Below are positions 52,485-60,110 of a DNA stretch of 64,000 bases, piece after piece. The translations under genes and the position numbers were made by a program. The notes under the pieces are model-generated. The model was not told the DNA's origin. It was given only the letters and a program-made list of their open reading frames with translations, and searched no databases. The stretch is from Acidobacteriaceae bacterium (GTDB lineage Bacteria > Acidobacteriota > Terriglobia > Terriglobales > Acidobacteriaceae), in the NCBI GenBank assembly GCA_028283625.1, contig JAPWKG010000007.1:1-64000 (forward strand), read 5' to 3'. Position 1 is the stretch's first letter. Every line of letters starts with the position of its first letter.

Positions 52485-53888
52485 ATGTCATTTGTTCCGG
52501 TTCCCGCCGCCGTTTTGAACCAGTGGGTTCGAATCCTGGGCGCGCTTGAGAAGAAGATCAACCGGCAGAGTTTTGAGACGTGGCTGAAGCCCACTCGTTT
52601 TTCGCACGTGACCGACCGCGTGCTTTACGTTCGTATCCCGGCCGCTGAGTTCCAGACCGTGCTCGATCGCTATACCGACCTCATCATGGAGGCGGTGGAC
52701 AACCTTGGACTGGAACTGGACAACGTCGTCTTCCAGGTGCCGCCTCAGGAGCCTGCAACGCGTCTGCGGGAGGATGGTGGATTCGGTCCGCAGCCTTCAC
52801 ACTCGGCGAACGCTCCCCGCCGCGGCCTGGCAGGCCCAGGGCCCGAGCAGGCACGGTTTGACTGGAACTCTGCCGCGCAGCTGAACCCACGCTATCTCTT
52901 CGATACCTTCGTGATCGGCAGCGGCAACCAGTTTGCCCATGCTGCGGCTGCAGCCGTGGCAGAGCGTCCTTCCAAGGCCTATAACCCGTTGTTCCTCTAT
53001 GGCGGCGTCGGTATGGGCAAGACCCATCTGATGCATGCGATCGGACACTCGGTAAAGCAGCGTATTCCGCACGCCGCGATCATGTACGTCACCGGTGAGA
53101 AGTTCACCAACGAGATGATCAACTCGCTGCGCTATGACAAGATGACCGGCTTCCGCGATCGCTACCGCAACGTAGACGTGCTGCTGATTGACGATATTCA
53201 GTTCATGGCCGGCAAGGAAAAGACGCAGGAAGAGTTCTTCCATACCTTCAACGCGCTGCACGAGACGATGAAGCAGATTGTGATCGCCTCGGATCGTCCT
53301 CCCAAGGAGCTGGGAGACTTTGAAGACCGTTTGCGTTCGCGCTTCGAGTGGGGACTTGTCGCCGACATCCAGCCACCTGATCTGGAAACCAAGGTTGCGA
53401 TTCTGCAGCGCAAGGCCGAGCTGGAGCAGACGGTACTGCCGATGGATGTGGGTCTGTTCATCGCAGGCAATGTACGGACCAACGTGCGTGAGCTGGAAGG
53501 CGCACTGACGCGTTTGATTGCGTGGTGCTCGATGCATGGCGTGGAGATCTCGTTGCCGACGGCGCAGCAGTGCCTGAAGCAGTTCATCGACACGCAGGTG
53601 CGCAAGATCACGATCGAAGCGATTCAGCGTGCGGTGGCCGAGCAGTTTGGCATGCGCGTGGCGGAGTTGAAGCAGAAGAACAACTCCCGCCAGATTGTGG
53701 TTCCGCGCCAGATTGCAATGTATCTGGCCAAGCAGATGACCGAAGCCTCGCTGCCGGAGATCGGCCGCCAGTTCGGTGGTAAGCACCACACTACGGTGAT
53801 GCACTCGATTGCCAAGATCGACGAGCAGCGCCGCAATGACAAGGACCTGAACCGCACGGTGAACAAGCTGATGGAGACTCTCGGCTAA
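52485..53888 (+). CDS. dnaA: Chromosomal replication initiator DnaA
   Basis: This 467-residue AAA+ initiator binds DnaA boxes and melts oriC. Domain I is at the N-terminus (WVRILGALEKKINRQSFETW), then a variable linker about residues 95-125. Domain III has Walker A GGVGMGKTHLMHAIGH near 174 and Walker B DVLLIDDIQFMAGKEKTQEE, with an arginine finger in DRLRSRFEWGLV. Domain IV carries the DnaA signature LPEIGRQFGGKHHTTVMHSI near 430. Length and order are typical. AAGGA precedes the ATG. dnaN does not follow it; a 12-bp terminator does. Confidence 0.98.
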   Translation: MSFVPVPAAVLNQWVRILGALEKKINRQSFETWLKPTRFSHVTDRVLYVRIPAAEFQTVLDRYTDLIMEAVDNLGLELDNVVFQVPPQEPATRLREDGGFGPQPSHSANAPRRGLAGPGPEQARFDWNSAAQLNPRYLFDTFVIGSGNQFAHAAAAAVAERPSKAYNPLFLYGGVGMGKTHLMHAIGHSVKQRIPHAAIMYVTGEKFTNEMINSLRYDKMTGFRDRYRNVDVLLIDDIQFMAGKEKTQEEFFHTFNALHETMKQIVIASDRPPKELGDFEDRLRSRFEWGLVADIQPPDLETKVAILQRKAELEQTVLPMDVGLFIAGNVRTNVRELEGALTRLIAWCSMHGVEISLPTAQQCLKQFIDTQVRKITIEAIQRAVAEQFGMRVAELKQKNNSRQIVVPRQIAMYLAKQMTEASLPEIGRQFGGKHHTTVMHSIAKIDEQRRNDKDLNRTVNKLMETLG

Positions 53889-53912
53889 GCTCGAAGCACG
53901 GCCCGAACAGGT

Positions 53913-53945
53913 AAAGACCGCCAGATGCTGGCGGTCTTTGCGTTT
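53913..53945. terminator. dnaA terminator
   Basis: AAAGACCGCCAG and CTGGCGGTCTTT form a perfect 12-bp stem around ATG, followed by GCGTTT. It probably serves dnaA and the convergent gene ending at 53971. Confidence 0.85.
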
Positions 53946-53970
53946 GCGAGCAGATGGGTTGCTGCGGAAG

Positions 53971-54279
53971 CTAGGTGCGGCGTTTGCGCAGGACGCGTCG
54001 AACCCAGAGCACTGCGAGGTACAGCAGCGCGAGTGCGCCGACGGTGAGACCGACCGGGAAACCGACGGCGCGATAAGCGAGATCGTAGGCTGGGGTGCGT
54101 CGCGTAATGCTCTGGTAGGCGAGCATTGCCATGATGGCCAGGAAGGTGGAGGAGAAGAAGGCGGCAAAGCCGGTGGCCAGACCAATGAGCAGCGACTGGA
54201 ACCATCCCAGATCGCCCAGCGGGATGCCGAGAAGCACACCGTCGCGACGCGCCCGCTCGACATGGTTTGCCGTAGCCAT
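53971..54279 (-). CDS. Small integral membrane protein, unknown
   Basis: This 102-residue protein has two hydrophobic segments (WFQSLLIGLATGFAAFFSST, then VGFPVGLTVGALALLYLAVL) joined by a Tyr/Arg-containing loop. The end RRVLRKRRT is strongly positive and should face the cytoplasm. The start ATG at 54279 precedes MATANHVERARRDGVLL. No family is recognised. Its promoter would be shared with the divergent gene at 54298. Its frame is open upstream of the ATG, but those codons overlap that divergent gene. Confidence 0.6.
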   Translation of the reverse strand: MATANHVERARRDGVLLGIPLGDLGWFQSLLIGLATGFAAFFSSTFLAIMAMLAYQSITRRTPAYDLAYRAVGFPVGLTVGALALLYLAVLWVRRVLRKRRT

Positions 54280-54297
54280 CTCAGCTAGAATAACGCG

Positions 54298-55185
54298 ATG
54301 GCAGAGCTTGGACAGAGCGTAACTTTGATCCGCGCACAACAGGTGGCGCGTGAGGCCGAGGTGCGCCAATCCGTAAACGGGGTGCGCTTTGCCACCTTCG
54401 GTGAAACCGGACTGGGACCGATGGATCTGGACCAGATGCTGGGCGCGGTGCCGACGGCCATTACCGCAGCTCTGAAGTCCAACACCTACTTTTTTGTGCC
54501 CCTGGCGCTGCGCGAGCCCGATAGCCTGCTGGGCGGGTCAACGCGGGGACAGAAGTCCTCAGACAACGCCATGGTGGCTCCTGCCTACAGCGACGATCTG
54601 GGCGAGGCGGCTATCTGTCACCGCAATGTGGAGCTGGAGAGCGGTCACCGCGGAGTGTTTATCTCCACGCGGCTGATGAGCGACCGGTTTGCCCTGAGCT
54701 TCGAGTTCTTCATCAACGTGGCGCATGCGCTGGTCGACGAGGTTGGCGTACCGGAGGTCTTTGCCACGCTGGTCTGGGAGCAAGCGGTAGCCAATGGGAA
54801 GGGTGAGACCTCCTTCGATGCCTGGGAGGCCCGCCAGCTGGCCCTGGGGCGCCCTGTGCGGCCAGAGTCCGAGAACTCCAAGAGTGTTTCGCGGCGAGAT
54901 CGCTCGCGTGCCTTTGGGGTGCGTCTGGAACCGGTAGCAGCAGCAGCAGCTCCCCTGAAGATTGACGAGAAAGAGAAGACCATCTTTCTGGAAACTGCGT
55001 TCTCCGATGCAGTGGCGATTTATCTGCTTTCGCTCACGCTGGACTTTGACTACTCCGAGCTGCGCGAGCGCGAGTATCCGCTGCTGGCGCCCGGCGCACT
55101 GGCGGCGCGCCTGCGCCTGGTCTCAGAGCTCTTTCCCCCGAACGCAGGCTACGAGTTTTCCATCCGCTACCGCCGCAGGGCGTAG
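54298..55185 (+). CDS. Conserved protein of unknown function
   Basis: This 295-residue soluble protein has no signal peptide or transmembrane segment. Identifiable stretches are MAELGQSVTLIRAQQVAREA, RFATFGETGLGPMDLDQML, FVPLALREPDSLLGGSTRG, and a C-terminal mixed helix/strand part (FLETAFSDAVAIYLLSLTLD) ending RYRRRA. The middle contains a charged linker (RPESENSKSVSRRDRSRAFG). No catalytic motif is apparent. It is divergent to a small membrane gene and convergent to ruvA, 11 bases from its stop. I do not recognise a family, but codon use looks like its neighbours, so it is a real gene. Confidence 0.6.
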   Translation: MAELGQSVTLIRAQQVAREAEVRQSVNGVRFATFGETGLGPMDLDQMLGAVPTAITAALKSNTYFFVPLALREPDSLLGGSTRGQKSSDNAMVAPAYSDDLGEAAICHRNVELESGHRGVFISTRLMSDRFALSFEFFINVAHALVDEVGVPEVFATLVWEQAVANGKGETSFDAWEARQLALGRPVRPESENSKSVSRRDRSRAFGVRLEPVAAAAAPLKIDEKEKTIFLETAFSDAVAIYLLSLTLDFDYSELREREYPLLAPGALAARLRLVSELFPPNAGYEFSIRYRRRA

Positions 55186-55196
55186 CGCAGCGAGCG

Positions 55197-55793
55197 CTAG
55201 CGTACGGCCGACATGGCGGCGCGGAAGAGCTGTTCAAACTCACCGGCAACCGAGCTGTCCTTTGCTGCGGACTCCACGGCTTTCTGTGCCACCGGGCGCG
55301 GGTAGCCGAGGTTGACCAGTGCAGAGAGTACGTCGTCGGCCACGGCGCCGAGAGAGGGCGCGGCACCGGACGCGGGGCTGAAGCCGGTCAGCCCGTCGAG
55401 CTTATCCTTCAGCTCCAGCACGACACGCTCGGCGGTTTTCTTGCCGATGCCGGGAATCTTGGTCAGGGTGGCGTGATCGCCGGAACGAATGGCACCTACC
55501 AGGCGGTCGGCAGAGATGCCGCTGAGCACGGTGATGGCCAGCTTGGGACCGATGCCGGAGATGGTCAACAGCTTCTCAAAGACGAGCTTTTCGGCGAGTT
55601 CGGAGAAGCCGAAGAGTACCAGTGCGTCCTCGCGGACGTGCGTGTGGACATGCAGCCGCGCTTCGCGGCCTTCCTGTGCCAGGTCAGTGAAGGTGGCTAC
55701 CGAGATAGCCAGTTCGTAGCCGACGCCGTTGCAGTCCAGCACGACGGTGTTGGGCGATTTCGAGAAGATCAGTCCGCGCAGGTAAGCGATCAT
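55197..55793 (-). CDS. ruvA: Holliday junction DNA helicase subunit RuvA
   Basis: This 198-residue tetrameric protein binds Holliday junctions and recruits the RuvB motor. An N-terminal OB-fold (MIAYLRGLIFSKSPNTVVLD, VGYELAISVATFTDL) is followed by two helix-hairpin-helix motifs in LLTISGIGPKLAITVLSGIS and LTKIPGIGKKTAERVVLELK. A flexible linker leads to the C-terminal domain III that contacts RuvB (DDVLSALVNLGYPRPVAQKA). The ATG at 55793 gives the usual MIAYLRG start. ruvB and ruvC are not adjacent in this window. Confidence 0.96.
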   Translation of the reverse strand: MIAYLRGLIFSKSPNTVVLDCNGVGYELAISVATFTDLAQEGREARLHVHTHVREDALVLFGFSELAEKLVFEKLLTISGIGPKLAITVLSGISADRLVGAIRSGDHATLTKIPGIGKKTAERVVLELKDKLDGLTGFSPASGAAPSLGAVADDVLSALVNLGYPRPVAQKAVESAAKDSSVAGEFEQLFRAAMSAVR

Positions 55794-55858
55794 GGCAGGC
55801 CTCATTCTAGCGAGCGCGCCTGTTGAGGCGCTGCGGCTCGGCGATACTGGAAGGCGAA

Positions 55859-56728
55859 ATGATCGAAGCTCAGCCCAGCCAAACCGCCCTGCGCGTTGCC
55901 CTGCGCCGCGCGGCCCACCAGATTCACGATGAGCAGCCTCTGGTCTTTGTCGACCCGCTGGCTGTGAGGATTCTGCCTGCGGAGCAGAAGCTTGAGGTGC
56001 AACGCATTCCCAACAGCAAGCGCCGCCCCTACTCGGCCGGCATACGAGCGTTTATGGTCGTGCGCTCTCGCTTTGCGGAAGATGTGTTGGCCGCAAGCGT
56101 GGCGCGAGGTGTCGCGACGCAGTACCTGTTGCTGGGCGCCGGGCTGGATACCTTTGCCTATCGCAACCCTCATGAGGGTGTGCGTGTCTTTGAGGTGGAT
56201 CATCCCGCAACGCAGGCCTGGAAGCGAGAGTGTCTGGAGGAGGCAGCCATTGCCGTGCCGGAGTCGATGCGCCACGTTGCGGTGGACTTTGAACAGACAA
56301 CGGAGCAGGGCTCGCTGGCCACGCAGCTGTTGTCTGCGGGCTTCTCGCTGGCACAGCCGACTGTGGTCGCATGGCTGGGGGTGGTGCCTTACCTTACGCT
56401 GGAGGCTTTTCGCGCAACGCTCCGCTTTTTGTCCGGGCTGCCTGCGGGCAGCGAGCTGATCTTCGATTACACCTATCCTCGTCACGCGGTGCCGCTGCAG
56501 GAGCAGTTGATGATGGACTCCATGCAGGCGCGCGTGACGCAGGCAGGCGAGCCGTTCCAGCTCTACTTTCTGGAAGAGGAGCTGCGTGCAGAGTTGAGCG
56601 CTGCTTCGTTTGCGTTGCGGGAGAATCTGGATGGAGCGGTGTTGAGCGAGCGATTCTTTGCAGGCCGCAGCGACGGGCTCGGAATTCGCGGCAAAGCAGC
56701 GCACCTTGCCCATGCTGAGCGTGTGTAG
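55859..56728 (+). CDS. Class I SAM-dependent methyltransferase, LCM/TIGR00027-like
   Basis: This 289-residue protein of the leucine carboxyl methyltransferase-like family is common in actinobacteria and acidobacteria. Marks seen are QTALRVALRRAAHQIHDEQP, PLAVRILPAEQKLEVQ, GVATQYLLLGAGLDTFAYRN (the SAM-binding glycine-rich loop with L-G-A-G-L-D-T), VFEVDHPATQAWKRECLEEA (Asp that binds ribose), and VVAWLGVVPYLTLEAFRATL. The natural substrate is unknown. ATG at 55859 follows GGAAGGCGAA. It precedes folC by 114 bases on the same strand. Confidence 0.85.
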   Translation: MIEAQPSQTALRVALRRAAHQIHDEQPLVFVDPLAVRILPAEQKLEVQRIPNSKRRPYSAGIRAFMVVRSRFAEDVLAASVARGVATQYLLLGAGLDTFAYRNPHEGVRVFEVDHPATQAWKRECLEEAAIAVPESMRHVAVDFEQTTEQGSLATQLLSAGFSLAQPTVVAWLGVVPYLTLEAFRATLRFLSGLPAGSELIFDYTYPRHAVPLQEQLMMDSMQARVTQAGEPFQLYFLEEELRAELSAASFALRENLDGAVLSERFFAGRSDGLGIRGKAAHLAHAERV

Positions 56729-56842
56729 GCAAAAAGAGGCGACAATGAAAGAGCTGTTGCGGCATAGGCGGTTGTGCTCTGCAAGTGGATGTGCAGAAAC
56801 AGTGCGCCTGCTGCGATCTTTGGAAGAGATGGATGTCTTGGC

Positions 56843-58267
56843 ATGAACTACGAACAAGCGCTTAAGAAGCTTGCCAGTCTTGGACCGGAGCTGCGCGTTG
56901 GAAAGGCTGCGGAAGGCAAGCAGCCTCGCAAGTTTTCGCTGAAGCATATCGGCACGCTGCTGGGGGCGCTGGAGAACCCGGAGCGGAGCTTTCCGAGTGT
57001 GCTGATTGCGGGCACGAACGGCAAGGGCTCCACTGCCTCTACGCTGGCCTCGATCGCTGTTCATGCGGGCTTGCGCACGGGGCTCTATACTTCGCCGCAT
57101 CTGCTGCGCGTGAACGAGCGAATCCGTGTTGGCCGCGACGGCGTCTTTTCCGAGATCACCGACGAGGAGTTTGGCTCAGCCTTTGGGCGTGTATGGGATA
57201 CGGCGGAGGCCCTGGTCTACGATGACAAGCTACCGCATATGCCCAGCTTCTTTGAGCTCTTTACCGCTACGGGGTTTCTGTACTTCGCAGAGCAGAAGGT
57301 TGAGCTCGCGGTGCTTGAGGTCGGATTGGGCGGACGGCTGGATGCCACGAACATCGTTGATCCTCTGGTCTCGATCATTACCGATATCGGGATCGACCAT
57401 ACAGAGTTTCTGGGCAATACGCTGGGTGAGATTGCACGCGAGAAAGCAGGCATTCTGCGCGAGAACGGTGTGCTGGTGACGCTCTCTCAGCATCCCGAGG
57501 CCAACGCGGCTATCGGTGAGATGGCCGTGAGCAGGAACGTGCGCGGCGTGGACGCTGCCCGCTGCCTGCCACCGCGTGAGCTGATGACCATGGGTGGGGT
57601 GCGGGCGCAGGGCGGTTCACCGTTGCCGCGCAATGAGTACGACCTTTCGATCGAGGGTCAGATCATTCACATTGACTCACCGCTCGCGGGAGCGCACCAG
57701 CAACGCAACCTTGCGCTGGCGGTGGCGAGCGCGCTGGAGCTAAGGGCGAACCACGGCTTTGGCACGATTACCAATGCCGCGATTGAAGAAGGTGTGCGCA
57801 CGACGGTGTGGCCTGGACGCCTGGAGTGGATCGTCTCGACGCGAGGCCATGCGCCCCTGCTCGTCGACGTGGCTCATAATCCAGCCGGCGCCTGGACGCT
57901 TCGTGCTGTGCTCTCGCAGCTGCCGGAGTCCATGCCGCGTACGCTGGTTTTCGGCTCTCTGGCCGACAAGCCGGTAGAGGAGATGGCGAAGGTGCTCTTT
58001 CCGCTCTTCGATGCTTCGTCGAGCGATCCGGAGCGTGCGCGGGACCACATCGTGCTGGCCCCGATTCAGAACGTGCGAGCCGCCTCTCTCGAAGAGATGA
58101 TGGAGGTGGCCCATGCGCTGGAGGTGCCCGCGCACGGAGCCCCGCATGTGCGCGCCGCGCTTGCCCAGGCTGAGACTCTTACTCCTGCAGAGGGCGTGAT
58201 TGTGGTGACGGGAAGTGCATTCCTGGTGGGTGAGCTGCGGGCGTTACTGCTCGAAGAGGGACGTTAG
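56843..58267 (+). CDS. folC: Bifunctional folylpolyglutamate/dihydrofolate synthase
   Basis: This 474-residue Mur-ligase-superfamily enzyme adds glutamate to dihydropteroate or folates. Seen are the P-loop VLIAGTNGKGSTASTLASIA, the omega loop YTSPHLLRVNERIRVG, the metal-binding LAVLEVGLGGRLDATNIVDP and DIGIDHTEFLGNTLGEIARE, and the C-terminal domain with PLLVDVAHNPAGAWTLRAVL. Length and order are standard. The start ATG at 56843 has a weak ribosome-binding site. Just after its stop, with one base between, plsC begins, so the two are cotranscribed and probably translationally coupled. Confidence 0.96.
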   Translation: MNYEQALKKLASLGPELRVGKAAEGKQPRKFSLKHIGTLLGALENPERSFPSVLIAGTNGKGSTASTLASIAVHAGLRTGLYTSPHLLRVNERIRVGRDGVFSEITDEEFGSAFGRVWDTAEALVYDDKLPHMPSFFELFTATGFLYFAEQKVELAVLEVGLGGRLDATNIVDPLVSIITDIGIDHTEFLGNTLGEIAREKAGILRENGVLVTLSQHPEANAAIGEMAVSRNVRGVDAARCLPPRELMTMGGVRAQGGSPLPRNEYDLSIEGQIIHIDSPLAGAHQQRNLALAVASALELRANHGFGTITNAAIEEGVRTTVWPGRLEWIVSTRGHAPLLVDVAHNPAGAWTLRAVLSQLPESMPRTLVFGSLADKPVEEMAKVLFPLFDASSSDPERARDHIVLAPIQNVRAASLEEMMEVAHALEVPAHGAPHVRAALAQAETLTPAEGVIVVTGSAFLVGELRALLLEEGR

Positions 58268-58268
58268 G

Positions 58269-59042
58269 ATGGAAGCAGTGCCAGAGCAGACTTCAGCCCG
58301 TATTGCCAAACAGCCTTCCACGTTTTGGCGTTGGACAACCTACCTGTTCCTGATGCCGCTCATTGTTCTGGCAACGACAGGCTTCGGAACGGTCTCGTTA
58401 ATCGCGGGGTTGTGGGATAAGAGCGGCCGGCAGCAACATGCAATCGCCAGAGCCTGGGCCGCGGTGTTGCTTCGTCTGGCGCTGTCTCCGGTGGAAGTGG
58501 TGCATGGCGAACGGCTGAAGACGCTGGGCAACGCGGTCTTTGCCAGCAATCACCTCAGCTACTACGACACGCCTGTACTCTTTGCCAAGCTGCCGTTCCA
58601 GTTCCGTATTCTGGCCAAGGCTCCGCTTTGGAAGATCCCGTTCATCGGCTGGTATCTGAATCGTTCCGGGCAGGTGCCCATTGACCAGAGCTCGGCGCGC
58701 GCGGGGGTGGCTTCGCTTGCGCGCGGAGTGAAAACGCTGGACGCTGGCATGCCGCTGGTGATCTTTCCCGAAGGCGGCCGTACCGCAGATGGAGCGTTGC
58801 AGGCCATGGTCGCCGGTGCGGCCTGGATGGCGATCAAAGCGCAGGTGCCGCTGGTTCCGCTTACGCTGATCGGCACCTATGAGCTGTTGCCGATCCATGT
58901 CTATGCGCTGAATCCTCGCCCTCTGAAGCTGGTTGTCGGCGATCCGATCTCGACCGAGGGGATGACCACGCGCGACGCAGAGGCGCTTACCGAACGGCTG
59001 CGCAGCGTGATCTTTGAAACCTATGTTGCAGAGCAGGGCTGA
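58269..59042 (+). CDS. plsC: 1-acyl-sn-glycerol-3-phosphate acyltransferase
   Basis: This 257-residue membrane-associated acyltransferase makes phosphatidic acid. A hydrophobic N-terminal segment (TYLFLMPLIVLATTGFGTVS) precedes the catalytic domain with the four family motifs: block I SNHLSYYDTPVLF (His and Asp), block II GWYLNRSGQVPIDQ, block III VIFPEGGRT (Phe-Pro-Glu-Gly), and block IV VPLVPLTLIGTYELLPI. It starts one base after folC ends and is followed by a terminator. The PlsC assignment is by family; the acyl donor and lipid acceptor are not predicted. Confidence 0.93.
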   Translation: MEAVPEQTSARIAKQPSTFWRWTTYLFLMPLIVLATTGFGTVSLIAGLWDKSGRQQHAIARAWAAVLLRLALSPVEVVHGERLKTLGNAVFASNHLSYYDTPVLFAKLPFQFRILAKAPLWKIPFIGWYLNRSGQVPIDQSSARAGVASLARGVKTLDAGMPLVIFPEGGRTADGALQAMVAGAAWMAIKAQVPLVPLTLIGTYELLPIHVYALNPRPLKLVVGDPISTEGMTTRDAEALTERLRSVIFETYVAEQG

Positions 59043-59066
59043 AGGAAGAGTTAAGCAGTAAAAAAG

Positions 59067-59092
59067 AACCGCGGCCTAAGCCGCGGTTTTCT
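59067..59092. terminator. plsC terminator overlapping the accD stop
   Basis: AACCGCGGC and GCCGCGGTT form a perfect 9-bp stem around CTAA, followed by TTCTTTG. The loop contains the accD stop codon (read on the minus strand), so the last accD codons lie inside the stem. Confidence 0.88.
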
Positions 59093-59930
59093 TTGCGATC
59101 ATCCAGCCAAGTGCATTGGCCAGATAGGTCTTGAGGTCTTTTCGGGAAACAACTGCATCCAGGAAGCCATGTTCCAGCAGAAACTCGGCGCGCTGGAAGC
59201 CTTCCGGCAGCTTCTGACGAGTGGTTTGCTCGATGACGCGTGGGCCGGCGAAGCCGATCAGAGCACCCGGCTCGGCGATATTGAGGTCGCCCTGCATGGC
59301 AAAGCTGGCGGTGATGCCGCCGGTGGTTGGGTCCGTCATCAGGCTGATGTAGGGTACCTTTTCATCGTCCATGCGGGCGATGACCGCGGAGACCTTGGCC
59401 AGCTGCATCAGGCTTACGATGCCTTCCTGCATACGCGCCCCCCCGGAAGCCGAGACGATGATGAGTGGTGTGCGTGTGGCCAAAGCGCGGTCCGCGGCAC
59501 GTGCAATGGTTTCCCCGACAACCGCACCCATGGAGCCGCCGTTGAACTCAAAGGCCATTACGCTGAGCACCACCGGCTGGTCGCCGATCTTGCCGAGCGC
59601 ATTGATGATGGCATCGTTCAGGCCGGTCTTGGCCTGGGCCTGCTTCAGGCGCTGCTTGTACGGCTTCAGGTCGGTGAACTCAAGCGGATCGGTTGATACC
59701 AGCTCCAGGTCGACGAGCTCGTAGCCGGGCTCGAGCAGTAGCTCGATACGCTGGCGAGCATTGATGCGGAAGTGCTTTTCGCAGTGGGGGCAAACCATCT
59801 GGTTGGCTTCGAGGTCAGCCTTCCAGAGCGTTTTACGGCACTGGTCGCACTTGATCCAGAGGCCTTCGGTGCGGACCTCGTGGTCCGGCGTGGGCACAAT
59901 CTCGTGGTCGTTGCGCTTAAACCAGCTCAT
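59076..59930 (-). CDS. accD: Acetyl-CoA carboxylase carboxyltransferase, beta subunit
   Basis: This 284-residue subunit, with AccA, transfers the carboxyl from biotin to acetyl-CoA, giving malonyl-CoA for fatty-acid synthesis. A four-cysteine zinc ribbon at the N-terminus (IKCDQCRKTLWK, then MVCPHCEKHF) precedes the crotonase-like domain: ISLMTDPTTGGITASFAMQG, VVGETIARAADRALATRTPL, IIVSASGGARMQEGIVSLMQ, and GFAGPRVIEQTTRQKLPEGF, the acetyl-CoA site. ATG at 59930 has AAGGAGACGA directly upstream. It is convergent to plsC and divergent to thrS. Confidence 0.97.
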   Translation of the reverse strand: MSWFKRNDHEIVPTPDHEVRTEGLWIKCDQCRKTLWKADLEANQMVCPHCEKHFRINARQRIELLLEPGYELVDLELVSTDPLEFTDLKPYKQRLKQAQAKTGLNDAIINALGKIGDQPVVLSVMAFEFNGGSMGAVVGETIARAADRALATRTPLIIVSASGGARMQEGIVSLMQLAKVSAVIARMDDEKVPYISLMTDPTTGGITASFAMQGDLNIAEPGALIGFAGPRVIEQTTRQKLPEGFQRAEFLLEHGFLDAVVSRKDLKTYLANALGWMIAKKTAA

Positions 59931-60110
59931 TCGTCTCCTTAGGTGGCCGCGGGGCCTTCGACATTGTATCGAAGCGGAGCGCGGGATGGCGCCTGCAGGC
60001 GCGCCCGATCCGGAGGTTTGGCCTGTTTCGTGCAAAGCTTTTCTTCTACGGCAGTTACCCGGTCAGCGCGCTGTCACTTCAGAAAGTGGGAATTCCGATA
60101 TTCTTGCAAG

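Noticed and set aside
52520-52540. GGGTTCGAATCCTGG resembling a tRNA T-loop
   Set aside because: It falls in the dnaA coding sequence; no acceptor, D or anticodon arms can be built around it.
52797-54263. A 488-codon open frame opposite dnaA
   Set aside because: Shadow of dnaA and of the gene at 53971; it crosses the dnaA terminator.
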